A stretch of DNA of 6,693 bases from Rhodospirillaceae bacterium (GTDB taxonomy: Bacteria > Pseudomonadota > Alphaproteobacteria > UBA828): the NCBI GenBank assembly GCA_028819955.1, contig JAPPKP010000116.1, positions 1 to 6,693 on the forward strand. The letters run 5' to 3'. Below the pieces are notes generated by a model. The model did not search any database, was not told where the DNA came from, and saw only the letters and a program-made list of their open reading frames with translations. The position numbers and the translations under genes are program-made. Below are positions 1 through 5,903 of this stretch, in pieces (position 1 is the first letter of the stretch; every line of letters begins with the position of its first letter).

Positions 1-28
1 TCACGATCTCGGCGGCGGCAGTGCTCAT
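1..28 (-). CDS. 5' end of an unidentified gene, cut by the window edge
   Basis: An ATG at 26-28 (minus strand) opens a frame reading MSTAAAEIV before the window ends. An AAGGGA Shine-Dalgarno sequence (complement of 38-43) lies 9 bases upstream, which is good support for a real start. It follows the short-chain dehydrogenase gene in the same direction after a 121-base gap, so it may be the third gene of the LLM oxidoreductase/SDR unit. The gap contains an inverted GCCGGC pair (79-84 and 102-107) but no T-run, so nothing shows that transcription stops before this gene. Nine residues are too few to assign a family. Confidence 0.6.
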
Positions 29-149
29 GGTGCGGTGTCCCTTCGGTCGGCGGATCGGTCGCAGAATTGCGGAGGAAGGCCGGCAGTATCGCCGATGCGC
101 CGCCGGCCCGGCAAGGCGCGGTCAGGTGCAAATGCGTTCCAAGAGCCCG

Positions 150-905
150 CTACCAGGCGGTCCAGCCCCCGTCGACCACCAGGTTCGCGCCGTGCACCGA
201 ATCGGAGTCGGATGACGCGAGAAACACGGCGGCGCCGACGACATCCGACGGGTCGAGAAAGTGAACGCCTGTCGGGGTCAGCGCGTCCACACGCTCCTTG
301 AGCGCCGTCTGCGCGCGAAAGGCCTCGGTCATGTCGGTCCTGACCCCGCCCGGCGCCAGCGAGTTGACGTTGATGCCGTGGCCCGCGAGCTCCAGGCACA
401 GGGCCTTGGTCAGGTTGAGCTGCCCGGCCTTCGTGACGCAGTAGATGCTGCACTCCGCGGCGCCGACGAGGCCGAACGTGGACGTGATGTTGACGATCTT
501 GCCGGATTTCCTGGCCTTCATCGTCGGCACCACCGCCTTGGTCATGAAGAAGGTGCCCTTGAGGTTGAGGTCGACCTGGGCGTTCCATTGCTCCTCGGTG
601 GCCTCTTCGATCGGCGCGCGGAGGTAGACGCCGGCGTTGTTCACGAGGATGTCGACGGTTCCGAAGGCGTCGATGACCGCACCGGCCAGCCGCTCGCACG
701 CGGCGCTCCGCGAGAGATCGGCTGTGAACGCCTTGGCCTCTCCCCCGGCCGCCTCGATCTCGCCCACGACCGCCTGCGCGCTCTCCAGCCGCGTGTTGGC
801 GACGATGGCGAGCCGAGCGCCCTCCGCAGCATAGCCCCGCGCAATGCTCGCGCCGATGCCGCGCGAGCTTCCCGTCACGATGGCGACCTTGCCGGCGAGC
901 TTCAT
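150..905 (-). CDS. Classical short-chain dehydrogenase/reductase (SDR), FabG/glucose-1-dehydrogenase-like
   Basis: This 251-residue protein has the normal length for a classical SDR, a soluble NAD(P)-dependent alcohol dehydrogenase or ketoreductase. The full motif set is visible: TGSSRGIG at 11-18 (dinucleotide-binding loop), NNAG at 89-92, Asn114, Ser142, and Tyr155-x-x-x-Lys159, with the catalytic Ser 13 residues before the Tyr. PGGVRTD follows at 185-191 and a FabG-like end, VVDGGW, at 243-248. No acidic residue ends the second beta strand (region around AIVANT, 33-38) and Arg15 sits in the glycine loop, so NADP(H) is more likely than NAD; this is inference. The frame is open 19 codons further upstream, but I chose the ATG at 903-905 because the conserved MKLAGKVAIVTG start begins there and an AGAGG ribosome site precedes it by 7 bases. 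It lies 53 bases downstream of the LLM oxidoreductase gene, probably in the same operon. Substrate unknown. Confidence 0.93.
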   Translation of the reverse strand: MKLAGKVAIVTGSSRGIGASIARGYAAEGARLAIVANTRLESAQAVVGEIEAAGGEAKAFTADLSRSAACERLAGAVIDAFGTVDILVNNAGVYLRAPIEEATEEQWNAQVDLNLKGTFFMTKAVVPTMKARKSGKIVNITSTFGLVGAAECSIYCVTKAGQLNLTKALCLELAGHGINVNSLAPGGVRTDMTEAFRAQTALKERVDALTPTGVHFLDPSDVVGAAVFLASSDSDSVHGANLVVDGGWTAW

Positions 906-958
906 GGCACGGCCTCTGTTCCAAGACTTGCGGACACGCTGAACGGCACAGCCGGCGC

Positions 959-1996
959 TCAAACCCTGGGCATCACCTCACGCGCGTAGGCCTCGGTCGT
1001 CGCGCGGATGTCGGCATCGCTGTATCCCAGATAGTAAATGCAGATCTGGGTCACGCCGAGCGCGCCCAACCGGCGAATTTTCTCCGCACAGCTCTCCGGG
1101 GTGCCGACGATCGTGTAGCTCTCCGCGAGGTCGTCGGAGATGTAGCCCGCGTGCTCGGCGCCCGTCTGCGTATGCTCCCGATAATCGTACTGGGCCTTGT
1201 CCTCGACGCAGCGGAGAAAGCTCGCTGGCAGCGACGACCTGGGGTGAAACCGCAGCATGTCCGTCACGTGGTTGGCCACGTAGGACGGGAACGGACGGAC
1301 CCGATCGCAGGCATCGTGCAGGTCGTCCGAGACCCACGACGGCGTGCAGACGACGATGTCGATCTCGCTCAGCGCGCGCCCGGCGTCGGCTGCGCCCTGC
1401 CGGACGAAGCCGATGTGCCATTCCACCGTCTCCAGATCGGCAATCTGGAGAAACACGCCGTCGGCGACCCGGCCGGCCCAGCGGAGCACCTTCGGTCCGT
1501 AGCCCGCCACGTAGAGCGGGATGCGCGTGCGGGGCGCCCATTCCAGCGAGAGCGTCACGGTCTCGGCAGCCTGGGCGTACCAGTCCTCGTCCGAGGGCTG
1601 GGTTGCCGCGTACGTGACCTCCTCGCCGTTCGTCAGCCGGTGGATCAGAAGCGACGCCTCCTCGAACTCCTTGAGGCGCGCCGGGCGCTCGCCCAGGCGC
1701 CGCACCGCACTGTCGCCCCGGCCCAAACCGAGGAGCATTCGGCCCCCGCTCAGCTCCTGCAGCGCCGCGTGCAGGCTCGCCAGCACGGTCGGGTTGCGCG
1801 TCACCGGATTGGTGACGCAGGCGCCGACCTTGGCCGCGGTCGTGTTGTGCATGAGCACCGTGAGGTAGGGGCTCATCTCGCGCCAGTTGATCGGCGAATC
1901 CGGCACGTACACGTACTCGAACCCGTGATCTTCGACGAAGCGCGCCTGCTCGCCGACAGCGGGACCGGTATCGAACTGAGCGCCAAGTGAAACCAT
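959..1996 (-). CDS. LLM class (luciferase-like) flavin-dependent oxidoreductase
   Basis: This 345-residue cytoplasmic protein belongs to the bacterial luciferase-like/Mer superfamily: TIM-barrel enzymes that use FMN or coenzyme F420 to oxidise, reduce or monooxygenate small molecules. Characteristic segments are visible in order: the strand ending EYVYVPDS at 27-34; TNPVTRNPTVLAS at 62-74; LSGGRMLLGLGRGDSAVR at 82-99; the IPLYVAGYGPKVLRWAGRVADG region at 159-180; and a C-terminal IVGTPESCAEKIRRL stretch (296-310) typical of the family. Length is usual. The frame stays open to 2338, but the extra 114 residues are antisense to the peptidase gene and look non-coding. The ATG at 1994-1996 has a perfect AAGGAGG Shine-Dalgarno five bases upstream. 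It is the first gene of the unit with the downstream SDR. FMN versus F420 cannot be decided by eye; F420 is less usual in proteobacteria. Substrate unknown; it could equally be a dehydrogenase or a monooxygenase. Confidence 0.92.
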   Translation of the reverse strand: MVSLGAQFDTGPAVGEQARFVEDHGFEYVYVPDSPINWREMSPYLTVLMHNTTAAKVGACVTNPVTRNPTVLASLHAALQELSGGRMLLGLGRGDSAVRRLGERPARLKEFEEASLLIHRLTNGEEVTYAATQPSDEDWYAQAAETVTLSLEWAPRTRIPLYVAGYGPKVLRWAGRVADGVFLQIADLETVEWHIGFVRQGAADAGRALSEIDIVVCTPSWVSDDLHDACDRVRPFPSYVANHVTDMLRFHPRSSLPASFLRCVEDKAQYDYREHTQTGAEHAGYISDDLAESYTIVGTPESCAEKIRRLGALGVTQICIYYLGYSDADIRATTEAYAREVMPRV

Positions 1997-2001
1997 GACA
2001 T

Positions 2002-2008
2002 CCTCCTT
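2002..2008 (-). promoter_or_regulatory. Strong Shine-Dalgarno site of the LLM oxidoreductase gene
   Basis: The minus strand reads AAGGAGG, a full anti-16S match, ending five bases before the ATG at 1996. It fixes the start codon against the longer open frame. An out-of-frame ATG touches the site but is not a plausible start. Confidence 0.85.
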
Positions 2009-2183
2009 CAGTGAAAATGCCGTCAGCCGACCCCGCCGGGCCGGCGAGGAACCCAACACCCGAACCGCCCTTGCATGCTGAAGGTTTCGACTGAAAAGGG
2101 CTATCCCGGATTTCTCGCCATCGTCACGGCCTCCGCGGCCGCCGGCGGTGTCGGGCGCAGTCTTCTCCATGGTAGGGTGGGCC

Positions 2184-2903
2184 ATGCGCGACCGGGGAGG
2201 GGCGCGGGGCACGCGCCTCGCCCGTCGGACCTTCTGCGCCGCCGGGGCGGCGTCTCTCTTCGGCCTTGCGGCCTTACCCGTCACCGCAGGCGCCGGGACC
2301 TTCCAGGAGGATACGGAGCGCCGCGTGCCGATACGCAATCTGTGGACGGACGAGCGGCGGGATCTGGTCTACTGGCGCGACGGCACCTACGACCGCCACG
2401 CGCTCGAGGCCTACAGCTACCTGTTCCGCGACCGGCGCAACGGCGAGGTCGAGCCGATCTTCTACGGCGTGCTCGACCAACTCTTCTTCCTGTGGAAGGC
2501 GCTGGAGAGGCCCGCCCGCATCGACCTCGTCTCCGGCTACCGCTCGGCGGGGACCAACGCGTGGCTCCGCGCCACCTCCGGGGGCGTCGCCCGCAACTCG
2601 CTGCACACCATCGGCATGGCTGCGGATGTCAGGGTGCCCGGCCTCGCCACCGAGGCGGTGTGGCGCGCGGCGGTCGATCTGCGCCGGGGCGGTGCCGGCC
2701 TCTACCGGGCCTCCGACTTCGTCCACCTCGACGTGGGCCCGGTGCGAAGCTGGGTCTTCGGGGAACCGGCACTGCCTCGCCTGGCGGCCTCGGGAGAGGC
2801 GCCGCTACCGCCGGATCGTCCAGGCCGCTCTCGCCCGACGGCGCTAGACGATATCCAGCTTCCGCCTGAGCGTCCCGATCATCTCCGCCGTCATGGCGGC
2901 TAG
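2184..2903 (+). CDS. Tat-exported DUF882/YcbK-family peptidase (M15, D-Ala-D-Ala carboxypeptidase-like)
   Basis: This 239-residue protein resembles the DUF882/YcbK branch of the M15 zinc peptidases, thought to act on cell-wall peptides in the periplasm. The N-terminus is a twin-arginine type signal: RLARRTF with Arg14-Arg15, a hydrophobic Ala/Leu stretch (19-35), and an A-x-A cleavage site near 35-37 (TAGAGTF). The catalytic core is clear: SGYRSAGTNAWLR (117-129), then GVARNSLHTIGMAADVRVPG (134-153), then SDFVHLDVG (177-185). The predicted zinc ligands are His141, Asp148 and His181. In-frame starts also exist at 2148 (GTG) and 2169 (ATG). I chose 2184 because it places a short basic region before the RR motif and has a purine-rich stretch (GGTAGGGTGG) just upstream. 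The proline-rich tail after residue 193 is less conserved. Its last 19 codons and stop lie antisense over the 3' end of the tdh-like gene. Alone on its strand, it is probably unrelated to its neighbours' metabolism. Confidence 0.88.
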   Translation: MRDRGGARGTRLARRTFCAAGAASLFGLAALPVTAGAGTFQEDTERRVPIRNLWTDERRDLVYWRDGTYDRHALEAYSYLFRDRRNGEVEPIFYGVLDQLFFLWKALERPARIDLVSGYRSAGTNAWLRATSGGVARNSLHTIGMAADVRVPGLATEAVWRAAVDLRRGGAGLYRASDFVHLDVGPVRSWVFGEPALPRLAASGEAPLPPDRPGRSRPTALDDIQLPPERPDHLRRHGG

Positions 2904-3800
2904 GTCGTAGCGCGGCGCCCAGTCCCACTCCTCGCGGGCGGCGCTGTCGTCCATCCAATCCGGCCATGAATCGGCGATCGCCTGCTTCATCGGATCGACC
3001 TCGTAGTCGATCGTGAAGCCGGGGACGTGCTTGCGGATCTCGGCGGCAAGCTCCTCCGGCGTGAAGCTCATGGCGGTCACGTTGAAGGCGTTGCGGTGGC
3101 GAAGTCTGCTCGGATCGGCCTCCATCAGGCCGATGATCGCGGCCACCGCGTCCGGCATGTACATCATGTCGAGGCGGGAATCGGGGCGCAGGAAGCAGCT
3201 GAAGCGGCCCTCGCGCAGTGCCTCGTAGAAGATGTGCACCGCATAATCCGTGGTACCGCCGCCCGGCAGCGCCACGTGGGAGATCAGGCCCGGCAGCCTG
3301 AGCCCCCGCGTGTCGAGCCCGAAGCGCGCGTGGTAGTAGTCGCCGAGCAGCTCGCCCGCGACCTTGGAGACGCCGTAGATGGTGTTCGGCCGCTGGATCG
3401 TGTCCTGCGGCGTGTTTTGCAGCGGCGTGCTCGGCCCGAAGGCGCCGATGGAGCTCGGGAAGAACACCGCGCACCCGTTCCGGCGCGCCACCTCCAGCGC
3501 GTTGGCGTAGCCGCCGAGGTTGAGCGCCCAGGCCTCCTCCGGCTTCTCTTCGCCGAGCACCGAGAGAAATGCCGGCATGTGGTAGATGGTGCCGATCTCG
3601 TGCTTCTCGACCGCCGCGGCGATATCGCCCGGCTTGGTGCAGTCGACGATCTCGAACGGCCCGCCGTCGACCACCGCCCCCACGTCCCGCCGCCGCCAGC
3701 CGGAGGCGATGACGTTGTCCGCGCCGTGGCGCTGCCTCAGCTCCGGCACCAGCTCGACGCCGATCTGCCCGAGTGCGCCGGTGACGAGAATCTTGCGCAT
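2844..3800 (-). CDS. SDR-type L-threonine 3-dehydrogenase-like NAD(P)-dependent epimerase/dehydratase family protein
   Basis: This 318-residue protein is an extended SDR of the GalE superfamily. The best specific match I recognise is the SDR-type L-threonine 3-dehydrogenase (the animal and bacterial TDH family, unrelated to the zinc enzyme of E. coli), which oxidises L-threonine to 2-amino-3-ketobutyrate. Shared blocks are TGALGQIG (7-14, GxxGxxG), FLSVLGE (78-84), PSSIGAFGP (115-123), IYGVSKVAGELLGDYY (141-156) with Tyr142 and Lys146, LRLPGLIS (167-174), PGGGTTDYAVHIFYEA (179-194), MMYMPDA (212-218), AMSFTPEELA (243-252), DPMKQAIADSWP (269-280) and DDSAAREEWDW (284-294). Unusually, the second strand ends VIASGWRRR (30-38), with no acidic residue at the site that usually binds the NAD ribose. 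No clear Shine-Dalgarno precedes the ATG at 3798-3800. It is the last gene of the hydrolase/reductase run, 49 bases after the reductase. It could act on a related 2-amino-3-hydroxy acid. Confidence 0.88.
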   Translation of the reverse strand: MRKILVTGALGQIGVELVPELRQRHGADNVIASGWRRRDVGAVVDGGPFEIVDCTKPGDIAAAVEKHEIGTIYHMPAFLSVLGEEKPEEAWALNLGGYANALEVARRNGCAVFFPSSIGAFGPSTPLQNTPQDTIQRPNTIYGVSKVAGELLGDYYHARFGLDTRGLRLPGLISHVALPGGGTTDYAVHIFYEALREGRFSCFLRPDSRLDMMYMPDAVAAIIGLMEADPSRLRHRNAFNVTAMSFTPEELAAEIRKHVPGFTIDYEVDPMKQAIADSWPDWMDDSAAREEWDWAPRYDLAAMTAEMIGTLRRKLDIV

Positions 3801-3849
3801 GGCCCGAGGCTAAGGGCTCGCGGACTGCCGGTCCAGCCCGTTGCCAACC

Positions 3850-4851
3850 CTAGTAGAAGCGGTCGAAGAAGATGCGCTCGGGCCGGGCCTTGCGGCTGCG
3901 CATGACCGGCCTCAGCATTGCGTCGATCAGGCCCGGCGGCCCGGCCATGTAGAAATCGCAGTCGTCGAGGTCTTCCATCGCCGCCAGCGCGACATCGCCG
4001 ACGAGGCCCGTGACCGCACCCGGCGCGCCGCCATCGCGGACGGCCAGCGTGAGCGAGAAGCGATCGTGCGTAGCTTCGAGCGCCTGCATCTCGTCCACCA
4101 TGAAGAGCTCCTCGGCCGTGTTCGCGCCGAAGAAGAGCCGGATGCCGGGCGTGTCGGGCCGGGCGAGCGCGCCCTCGATCACCGAGAGTATCGGGGCGAG
4201 CCCGGAGCCGCCGGCGACGCAGACGATCTCCCGCTCCAGTGGGATACGCAGGTAGGCCCGGCCGTAAGGCCCCTCCAGACTCACCGTGTCGCCGATGGCG
4301 AGCTCGTCGAAGAGATAGCGGGATGCATGGCCGCCTGGCTTCTCCTTGACGACGAACACCAACGTCTCGGCCTCGGTGTTGGCCATGGAGAAGGCACGGC
4401 GCTCCCCGCCCGGCACCTGCAGCAGCACGTACTGCCCGGGCAGGAAGGGCACGGGCTGCGCCGGCCGGCAGCCGAACGCGATGACGCTCGGTATCGGCCG
4501 CTCCAGCGTCTCGACCGTCGCCGTGATTGCCGCCGGCGCAGGCTCCTCCCGCGCGCCCTCCACTGGACCGAGGCGCACCTGAACCGTGCAGTCGCCCGTG
4601 GGCAGCGCCTGGCAGCAGAGGATGCGGTCGCCCTTGCGCCGGTCGCGCTCGCTCAGCCCGGTCGCGTCGGCCCAGATGTGATCCACCGCGCCCTCGATCA
4701 GCCGCCCCTTGCACGAGCTGCAGCTTCCGCTCGCGCACTCGTAGGGCATGGCGAGGCCCGCCGCGAGCCCGGCACGCAGGATGGTCTCGCCGGGCTCGCA
4801 GGTGAAGCTGTCGCCGGAGGGCTCCAGCCTGATCGTCGCGGGCTCGGTCAT
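3850..4851 (-). CDS. NAD(P)H:flavin:[2Fe-2S] ferredoxin reductase (oxygenase electron-transfer component)
   Basis: This 333-residue protein has the XylA/DmpP/TmoF-type layout: N-terminal plant-type ferredoxin, then FAD domain, then NAD domain. It would pass electrons from NAD(P)H through FAD and [2Fe-2S] to an oxygenase in the cytoplasm. Cluster ligands are Cys39, Cys44, Cys47 (C-x4-C-x2-C in YECASGSCSSCKG) and Cys79 or Cys80 (ILCCQALP). FAD binding is shown by PGQYVLLQVPG (138-148) and RAFSMAN (152-158). The pyridine-nucleotide domain has CVAGGSGLAPILS (211-223) and YMAGPPGLID (301-310), and the protein ends FFDRFY, an aromatic C-terminus usual in this family. The length is normal and no key residue is missing. 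The start lies only 3 bases after the hydrolase stop (TGA-ccc-ATG), with an AGGGGG ribosome site inside the end of the hydrolase gene, so the two are probably translationally coupled. No hydroxylase or Rieske oxygenase gene is present in the window. Confidence 0.93.
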   Translation of the reverse strand: MTEPATIRLEPSGDSFTCEPGETILRAGLAAGLAMPYECASGSCSSCKGRLIEGAVDHIWADATGLSERDRRKGDRILCCQALPTGDCTVQVRLGPVEGAREEPAPAAITATVETLERPIPSVIAFGCRPAQPVPFLPGQYVLLQVPGGERRAFSMANTEAETLVFVVKEKPGGHASRYLFDELAIGDTVSLEGPYGRAYLRIPLEREIVCVAGGSGLAPILSVIEGALARPDTPGIRLFFGANTAEELFMVDEMQALEATHDRFSLTLAVRDGGAPGAVTGLVGDVALAAMEDLDDCDFYMAGPPGLIDAMLRPVMRSRKARPERIFFDRFY

Positions 4852-4854
4852 GGG

Positions 4855-5769
4855 TCAGCCCCCTGCCGGAGCGTCGAGCGCCTGCGCCGGCAGGTGCGCC
4901 CGATACCACGCCAGCGTCGCCGCCATGACCTCGCCGAAGGCGGGCTCGGCATAGACGTCGTAGTGGCCGTAACCCTTGAGCACGATGAGCTTCTTGGGCT
5001 CGCCGGCGCGGTTGTAGAGGGACTGCGATTCCTCCGGCGGCACCAGCCGGTCGTCCTCGGTGGTGATGAGGAGGAGGGGGCGCGGCGCGATCTTGTCCAC
5101 CACCCAGTCGGCGTGGAAGGAGAGCGTCTCGTCAATGAAGGAGGCCGGCACGGTGGAGACCGCGTCGGGGTTGCTCGCCCGCGCCGCGGCCGAGAGCGCG
5201 GCCGACGCCCGGTCCTGCATCAAGACTTCGTCGCGCTCGGCGGGCGCGGACTCGCCACCGACAACGGCTTGCTCCCGATCCTCGCGCGCCCGCTCCAGCA
5301 GGTCGTGCCACTCGTCGGGCCGGCGCACGCTCCGCATCCAGCGCCTCCCGTCGCCGACGCCTACCACGCTCACCACGCAGCGCACCCGCTCGTCGAGCGC
5401 GGCCGCCCAGATCGCGGTCGCGCCGCCGTAGCTGGTGCCGTAGAGGCCGAGACGGGTGCCGTCGACTCCCGGCCGGGTTTCCAGGAAGGTGAGCGCGGCC
5501 TGAACGTCCGCCACGCGGCTGAAGGGTGCAAGCCTGGCGCGCGGCCCTTCGCTCGCGCCCCAGCCCTTGTAGTCGAAGGTGAGCACCACGTAGCCCGCTT
5601 CGGTCAGCACCCGCGCGTTGTCGGGCAGATAGAGGCTCTTCACGCCGGTGTAGCCGTGGCAGAGCACGATACCCGCGCGCAGCTCGCCCGCGCCCGCGCC
5701 CTTGGGCCGATAGAGATCGCCCTCGAGCCGCACGCCCTCGCTGTAGAAGCTCACGCTTTCGCAGGTCAT
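4855..5769 (-). CDS. Alpha/beta hydrolase (S9/S15-like, 'CocE/dienelactone' type fold)
   Basis: This 304-residue cytoplasmic alpha/beta hydrolase would cleave an ester, amide or similar bond. Visible motifs are IVLCHGYTG (34-42) with the oxyanion-hole HGY; FDYKGWGASEG (65-75); the nucleophile elbow GTSYGG (111-116, Ser113); an acidic residue at Asp239 or Asp240 in LLITTEDDRLVPPEES (233-248); and His269 in GYGHYDVY (266-273). Ser113, Asp239/240 and His269 form the expected triad. A cap or lid of about 75 residues (roughly 140-215), rich in charged and Ala residues, sits between the core halves. No signal peptide is seen. The start at 5767-5769 fits the conserved beginning (SVSFYSEGVRLEGDLYRP), although the ribosome site is weak. 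It is the first gene of the run with the reductase and the tdh-like gene, and divergent from the OYE-like gene. The substrate is unknown; a ring-cleavage or ester intermediate would fit an oxygenase pathway, but that is inference. Confidence 0.9.
   Translation of the reverse strand: MTCESVSFYSEGVRLEGDLYRPKGAGAGELRAGIVLCHGYTGVKSLYLPDNARVLTEAGYVVLTFDYKGWGASEGPRARLAPFSRVADVQAALTFLETRPGVDGTRLGLYGTSYGGATAIWAAALDERVRCVVSVVGVGDGRRWMRSVRRPDEWHDLLERAREDREQAVVGGESAPAERDEVLMQDRASAALSAAARASNPDAVSTVPASFIDETLSFHADWVVDKIAPRPLLLITTEDDRLVPPEESQSLYNRAGEPKKLIVLKGYGHYDVYAEPAFGEVMAATLAWYRAHLPAQALDAPAGG
4859..4864 (-). promoter_or_regulatory. Ribosome binding site of the reductase inside the hydrolase gene
   Basis: The minus strand reads AGGGGG seven bases before the reductase ATG (4851). 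It lies within the last codons of the hydrolase gene, whose TGA (4855-4857) sits between the site and the start. This arrangement is typical of translational coupling. Confidence 0.6.
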
Positions 5770-5790
5770 GGTGGGTGCCTGATGTCACGC

Positions 5791-5803
5791 CATCGCGGCG
5801 ATG
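5791..5803. repeat. Short palindrome in the divergent promoter region (possible operator)
   Basis: CATCGC-G-GCGATG is a perfect 6+1+6 inverted repeat, 22 bases upstream of the hydrolase start and 100 bases upstream of the OYE-like gene. GATGTC also occurs twice around it (5781-5786 and 5800-5805), 19 bases apart. It could be an operator shared by the two divergent genes. Short palindromes are common by chance in GC-rich DNA, so this is a weak call. Confidence 0.3.
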
Positions 5804-5823
5804 TCCACGAAAACCTGCCGGAA

Positions 5824-5890
5824 CAGATGGTGATATCGTTGCCGGCGACGCCGTGGGCGGCGCGTCGTGCCTGCTCGCGGCTCAGATGGT
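5824..5890 (+). repeat. Direct repeat pair CAGATGGT
   Basis: CAGATGGT occurs at 5824-5831 and again at 5883-5890, 59 bases apart, in the leader of the OYE-like gene. The second copy contains an in-frame ATG (5886-5888), an alternative start for that gene. The repeats may be regulatory half-sites or chance. Confidence 0.2.
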
Positions 5891-5891
5891 C

Positions 5892-5899
5892 AAGGGGAG
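5892..5899 (+). promoter_or_regulatory. Shine-Dalgarno site of the OYE-like gene
   Basis: AAGGGGAG lies four bases before the ATG at 5904. It decides between this start and the in-frame ATG at 5886, which has no comparable site. Confidence 0.65.
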
Positions 5900-5903
5900 C
5901 GCG

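Noticed and set aside
79..107. Inverted GCCGGC pair between the SDR gene and the left-edge gene, considered as a terminator.
   Set aside because: The stem is only six base pairs with a 17-base loop and no following T-run on either strand; GCCGGC is a common word in DNA of this composition.
25..989. Other long frames over the SDR gene (299 codons on the minus strand, 242 on the plus strand).
   Set aside because: Out-of-frame or antisense shadows of a gene with complete SDR motifs; no domain seen in either.
1151..1990. Plus-strand frame of 279 codons over the LLM gene.
   Set aside because: Antisense to a clearly conserved protein; composition is that of a GC-rich shadow frame.
2148..2183. Upstream GTG (2148) and ATG (2169) starts for the peptidase.
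   Set aside because: They add residues before the Tat signal without a ribosome site; the ATG at 2184 gives a normal twin-arginine leader.
1997..2338. N-terminal extension of the LLM oxidoreductase frame by 114 codons.
   Set aside because: The extension is antisense to the peptidase signal region, is rich in Arg/Ala/Pro without family similarity, and a perfect Shine-Dalgarno marks the internal ATG at 1996.
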